Assembly (NCBI GenBank): GCA_016293435.1
Contig: JAEDEG010000108.1
Span: 1-8,881 of the forward strand
DNA from: Clostridia bacterium
GTDB taxonomy: Bacteria > Bacillota > Clostridia > UMGS1810
DNA length: 8,881 nucleotides
Direction of reading: 5' to 3'
Position numbers and translations under genes: made by a program. This document shows, one piece after another, positions 6,003 to 8,881 of the stretch; position 1 is the stretch's first letter; each line of letters starts with the position of its first letter. The notes under the pieces are model-generated. The model made no database searches and was not told the DNA's origin. It saw only the letters and a list, made by a program, of their open reading frames with translations.

Positions 6003-6236
6003 TTACCTTAACGCCACATAAATCAGATACAAAATAACACCTGATGCACAAAATATCATTAAGCCCGAAAAAGACCTTTTCTTTTTGCCGTATTTTGCAA
6101 TAATTTCATCCCGCCTTTTAGATACATATGCCGATATGACCATCTCTGCCTGACACACAATGTCTTCGCAGGTATTCTTTTTCGGCTTAAAAGCATTTAT
6201 CAGCTTGTCCATAATTCTGTTTTCCTTTTCAGGCAT
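6003..6236 (-). CDS. Hypothetical protein, 77 aa, one C-terminal membrane helix
   Basis: I do not recognise a family. The ATG at 6236 is chosen because GGAAG lies 7 bases upstream; an in-frame TTG at 6278 and an ATG at 6212 are weaker options. The first 55 residues are charged and probably helical (MDKLINAFKPKK, then a Cys-containing stretch NTCEDIVCQAEMVISAY, then KRRDEIIAKYGKKKR). A hydrophobic segment at about 56-75 ends the protein. The basic run before that helix suggests a cytoplasmic N-terminus. It starts 63 bases after the spoIIE stop on the same strand and shows no convincing promoter of its own, so it may be read with spoIIE. That would suggest, without proving, expression at sporulation. 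A hairpin repeat follows its stop codon at once. Confidence 0.65.
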   Translation of the reverse strand: MPEKENRIMDKLINAFKPKKNTCEDIVCQAEMVISAYVSKRRDEIIAKYGKKKRSFSGLMIFCASGVILYLIYVALR

Positions 6237-6299
6237 AAATACACTTCCTTTTTGTTTACTTCTCCTAATATACTCCAAAATTTAGTAATTTATACCCGG

Positions 6300-8648
6300 T
6301 CAGTTATTTTTTGAAATGCAAGCCGCTATAACGGTCATATCATCTGCGGCGGTGTTGTCTGTGAGCCTCAGTGCCGTATCCAAAAGCTTTGCAGCAATAA
6401 TCTGCGGATTTGAGGCAGCAAGCCCTGAAAGTTCCTTTTCAAGCCATCCGGAGTGTTCTTGGTTTTTCAGCGCAATATCTGCCACACCGTCCGACACAAG
6501 CACCACAACACAGTCGGAGGCTATTGGCAGCATGTGTTTTTCGGCTTTGGCTTCTCTAAGGATTCCGGCGGGCAGACTTCCCGCATTTATGCGTTGTGTT
6601 TTGCTTCCGGTTTTTATGTAGGCATCTGTCGCACCGAGCTTTGTAAAGGTGAGTGTAGCATCGGGCAAATTTATATCACATATATCTAATGTGGCAAAGC
6701 TTTCTCTTGCTCCCTTTAAAAGCAGACTTGAATTTATAAGTCCCACAGCCGTATCGCAGTCAAATCCCGCTTGCAAAAAGCTCTCAAGCAAGCTGATAAC
6801 AAGGCGGCTTTCCTTTGCGGCAACCTTTCCGCTGCCCATACCGTCCGACAGCGCCATTATCATTCTGCTGCGGTCGGTATATATGACATTGAAGCTGTCG
6901 CCGTTTATCTTTTCGCCGACCTTTGCCTTTGTTGCATATCCAAAGCTTGCACTGTAGCCGCAGCTTTGATAATAGGCGAGAGTAACTTTTCCGTTTGATT
7001 TTCCGGCTCCGCCAAACTCCGCACCTCCGGGTATTACGGCATCCACGCACGCTTTACACTGCTTTGCAAGGTTTTTGCTCAGTGACGCTTGATCAAAGCG
7101 GATTCTTATTTCAAAATCTTCTCCGTTTTTGGCTTCGGCAGTCACCGATTCCGGATATATACAGTCCTTGTCAAGCTCTGACCACAGCTTTTCTTCAAGC
7201 TGACTGTCTCTGCGATTTCCAAGCTTTGCGCTCTCTTTTTGTATGGCTTTTGATATACCCTTTAGCTGATCCGAAATAAGCTTTCTGCTTTCAGCAGTTT
7301 TGCATAGCCATTGTGATTCATTGCGAAGCATATGGACAATCGTTTTTGCCTCTGCTGCAAAGCCGTCGCGTCGGTGGCAGATGTTTTTGAGCTTATCGTC
7401 GAGGGTTGATGCATTTACCGGAACTGCAGGAACTGTAATATATTTTCTTACTGCTTCATATGCATAGCCGTCTTCGTCATTGTAGCAGCGGTCTTTCATT
7501 GGGCAGCCGGCGCATATTTTTTCTCTGACCAAAGCAAGGGAGCTTTTTATGTAGCTTTGACCTATGATTCTTTGCTGACCGGCATCTTCATAAATTTCGG
7601 AAAGCTTTTTTAGAGATTCCGACATTCTCCTGAGGCCGTCGGGAGATTCTGACCTGTCTATATCTGCTTTTTGTGCGGCATAGGAGGTGTCTGTTTTGGA
7701 TGATAGAAGTGAAAAATATCTTATAACCGAACCGGGAATAAATGCAAAAATAAGTGCGGCGGCAAGGCTGTCGTAGATACCAAGCACAATCTGATCGGCA
7801 TCTGCCAAAAACAGCGAGGATGCAGTGTTGGCAATGATAAAGCCGAGCACTACACCGGGTTTCCCGTAGCCCCTCAGGCTTCCGGCAAGAAGAGCACCAA
7901 AGGCAAAGGTACCCATAATGCTGCTTCGCCCTCCGGGTCCCATAGCACTGATTATCCCGAGCAAAATAGCGGGTGACAGTGCAGAACGCGGTGAACCCGC
8001 CAGACATAGTGTAAATATTACAGTCATTGATACAACCGAGGCAAGGTCAATACCTGCAAGCACGGGGAGACTTTGCAGACTCAGTATTGCAATTGCCAGA
8101 GTTGCATATGCGCATATGGCTTCCTTTTCTGAAATAAAGCTCCGTTTTTTCATATTAATTAATATATCAAAGCCGTAGGAAAATACAATTACTCCCGTTC
8201 CCATAAATATGCCCTCGAGTATAAGTGCCATAATATCAAATGCGACAAACGAGCCTCTCAGATAACGTACTGCTCCCAAAACAATAAATACTCCGCACGA
8301 CACTGCCGCCTTAATGGCAGGACTTTTGCTCATCTTGTCCGATATTGCCATAATTGCGGTGAGAGCTGTAAGCACTATGGCATATGTCCAGAAGTAGCTC
8401 TTGCCCGAAAGTATTATACCCAGCATTGCCGCAATATAGTTTGCTATCCATGACTCCTGCTTGAATACCGATACATAAAACCCTATGCCAAAAGGAGACA
8501 TCGAAGCAAACACTCCCGAAAATTCCATTGCAAAGCACAAAACAGCCTTTATCGCATGCGCTGAGGTGAACTTGAGCACTATACCTTCGCTTTTTTCGAT
8601 GCCTTTGGATATTGCGGCGGCAGGACCTGACTTATTGGTCTTTCCCAT
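6300..8648 (-). CDS. spoIIE: Stage II sporulation protein E, membrane-bound PP2C-type phosphatase (782 aa)
   Basis: In Bacillus, SpoIIE helps shift FtsZ to the polar septum and then dephosphorylates the anti-anti-sigma factor SpoIIAA, which frees sigma-F in the forespore. Three parts are visible. Residues ~25-315 are a multi-span membrane domain with about ten hydrophobic segments. Residues ~325-555 form a helical cytoplasmic regulatory region with a Cys cluster at 379, 382 and 388 (CAGCPMKDRC). Residues ~560-778 are the PP2C-like phosphatase. Its probable metal-binding Asp residues are Asp584 (NGDSF), Asp602 (LSDGMGSGK), Asp720 (VSDGVAD) and Asp770 (ADDMTV). All are present, so the enzyme should be active. 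The length is close to B. subtilis SpoIIE (about 827 aa). The start at 8648 has AAGGAGG 8 bases upstream. Upstream DNA carries Spo0A-box-like sites, as expected for a Spo0A-controlled gene. A 77-aa gene follows on the same strand. Confidence 0.98.
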   Translation of the reverse strand: MGKTNKSGPAAAISKGIEKSEGIVLKFTSAHAIKAVLCFAMEFSGVFASMSPFGIGFYVSVFKQESWIANYIAAMLGIILSGKSYFWTYAIVLTALTAIMAISDKMSKSPAIKAAVSCGVFIVLGAVRYLRGSFVAFDIMALILEGIFMGTGVIVFSYGFDILINMKKRSFISEKEAICAYATLAIAILSLQSLPVLAGIDLASVVSMTVIFTLCLAGSPRSALSPAILLGIISAMGPGGRSSIMGTFAFGALLAGSLRGYGKPGVVLGFIIANTASSLFLADADQIVLGIYDSLAAALIFAFIPGSVIRYFSLLSSKTDTSYAAQKADIDRSESPDGLRRMSESLKKLSEIYEDAGQQRIIGQSYIKSSLALVREKICAGCPMKDRCYNDEDGYAYEAVRKYITVPAVPVNASTLDDKLKNICHRRDGFAAEAKTIVHMLRNESQWLCKTAESRKLISDQLKGISKAIQKESAKLGNRRDSQLEEKLWSELDKDCIYPESVTAEAKNGEDFEIRIRFDQASLSKNLAKQCKACVDAVIPGGAEFGGAGKSNGKVTLAYYQSCGYSASFGYATKAKVGEKINGDSFNVIYTDRSRMIMALSDGMGSGKVAAKESRLVISLLESFLQAGFDCDTAVGLINSSLLLKGARESFATLDICDINLPDATLTFTKLGATDAYIKTGSKTQRINAGSLPAGILREAKAEKHMLPIASDCVVVLVSDGVADIALKNQEHSGWLEKELSGLAASNPQIIAAKLLDTALRLTDNTAADDMTVIAACISKNN

Positions 8649-8665
8649 ATGTAAAACCTCCTTAT

Positions 8666-8711
8666 ATTATACACCGACTTTAATGTTAATTATGTCGACT
8701 ATAACATTATA
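8666..8711 (-). promoter_or_regulatory. spoIIE promoter region with a Spo0A-box-like site
   Basis: On the minus strand there are two perfect TATAAT -10 candidates, 8666-8671 and 8706-8711, neither with a consensus -35 at 17 bases. Between them TGTCGAC (8693-8699, plus strand) matches the Spo0A box TGTCGAA in six of seven positions. It lies 21 bases upstream of the proximal -10, which would place it around -34 to -40. A missing -35 with an activator box at that place is the layout known for Spo0A-activated sigma-A promoters. The proximal -10 is only 2 bases from the ribosome binding site, so that transcript would have a very short leader. Confidence 0.5.
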
Positions 8712-8764
8712 TCCGTAATGAGGAGGGAATTTTGTAAATATATGGAGATGAGGTTTTTCATATG

Positions 8765-8866
8765 TTCGACCAAAGACTGCTTTTTTCGATATTCCTCAAA
8801 GCTTTTTGGCAAAATGTAAAATGTAAAATATTGGGAAATGACCGGGTATATTGCAAGGTGTCGACA
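8765..8866. promoter_or_regulatory. Two further Spo0A-box-like sequences upstream of spoIIE
   Basis: TTCGACC at 8765-8771 (GGTCGAA on the minus strand) and the palindrome TGTCGACA at 8859-8866 each match the 0A box TGTCGAA in six of seven positions. The palindrome is preceded by T on the minus strand (TTGTCGAC). They lie about 110 and 210 bases upstream of the start codon. The rest of 8712-8881 holds no gene that I can support; it is AT-rich intergenic DNA reaching the window edge. Confidence 0.3.
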
Positions 8867-8881
8867 AGATTTTTTAGACAA

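Noticed and set aside
6784..7050. Minus-strand 88-codon frame rich in Arg, Lys and Cys
   Set aside because: It lies inside spoIIE in another frame on the same strand; composition is that of an out-of-frame reading.
7588..8007. Minus-strand 139-codon frame within spoIIE
   Set aside because: It overlaps the spoIIE membrane and linker regions in a different frame and is very rich in Arg and Cys; spoIIE motifs are unbroken across it.
8699..8881. Minus-strand open frame of 60 codons reaching the window edge
   Set aside because: No ribosome binding site or family resemblance is visible, it has an in-frame start at the edge only, and it overlaps the candidate spoIIE promoter sites. It is probably intergenic, although a truncated upstream gene cannot be excluded.

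Overview
The window looks like a chromosome segment from a low-GC, Gram-positive, endospore-forming member of the Clostridia, probably an uncultured Oscillospiraceae-type gut anaerobe. The reasons are a spoIIE gene, an exported S-layer-homology (SLH) protein, ispE of the MEP isoprenoid pathway, strong GGAGG ribosome binding sites and AT-rich spacers. The genus cannot be fixed from sequence alone.

Layout. A plus-strand gene for a 960-aa SLH protein fills the first third and ends in a long hairpin terminator. Everything else intact is on the minus strand and converges on it. Reading the minus strand from the right end, the order is: a spoIIE control region with Spo0A-box-like sites; spoIIE; a 77-aa protein with one membrane helix; copy 2 of a roughly 115-bp triple-hairpin repeat; ispE; decayed mobile DNA (a YD-repeat fragment joined directly to an IS256-type transposase tail, then an opposite-strand IS4/IS1634-type transposase remnant); rpsT (S20); a 94-aa protein with two membrane helices; copy 1 of the repeat; and a minus-strand terminator facing the SLH gene.

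How the genes relate. The intact genes are mostly housekeeping or developmental: SpoIIE (asymmetric division and sigma-F activation), IspE (isoprenoid precursors) and S20 (30S subunit assembly). They do not form one pathway. rpsT and the 94-aa gene each have a clear sigma-A-type promoter with a similar -10 region, and ispE has a weaker one, so these are separate transcription units.

The most unusual features are three. The hairpin repeat sits just past the stop codon of both small membrane-protein genes, perfectly paired in copy 1 and decayed in copy 2. The YD-repeat/IS256 chimera appears to have replaced the last few codons of ispE. S20 starts at UUG. I found no CRISPR array, tRNA, rRNA, recognisable defence system or biosynthetic cluster.
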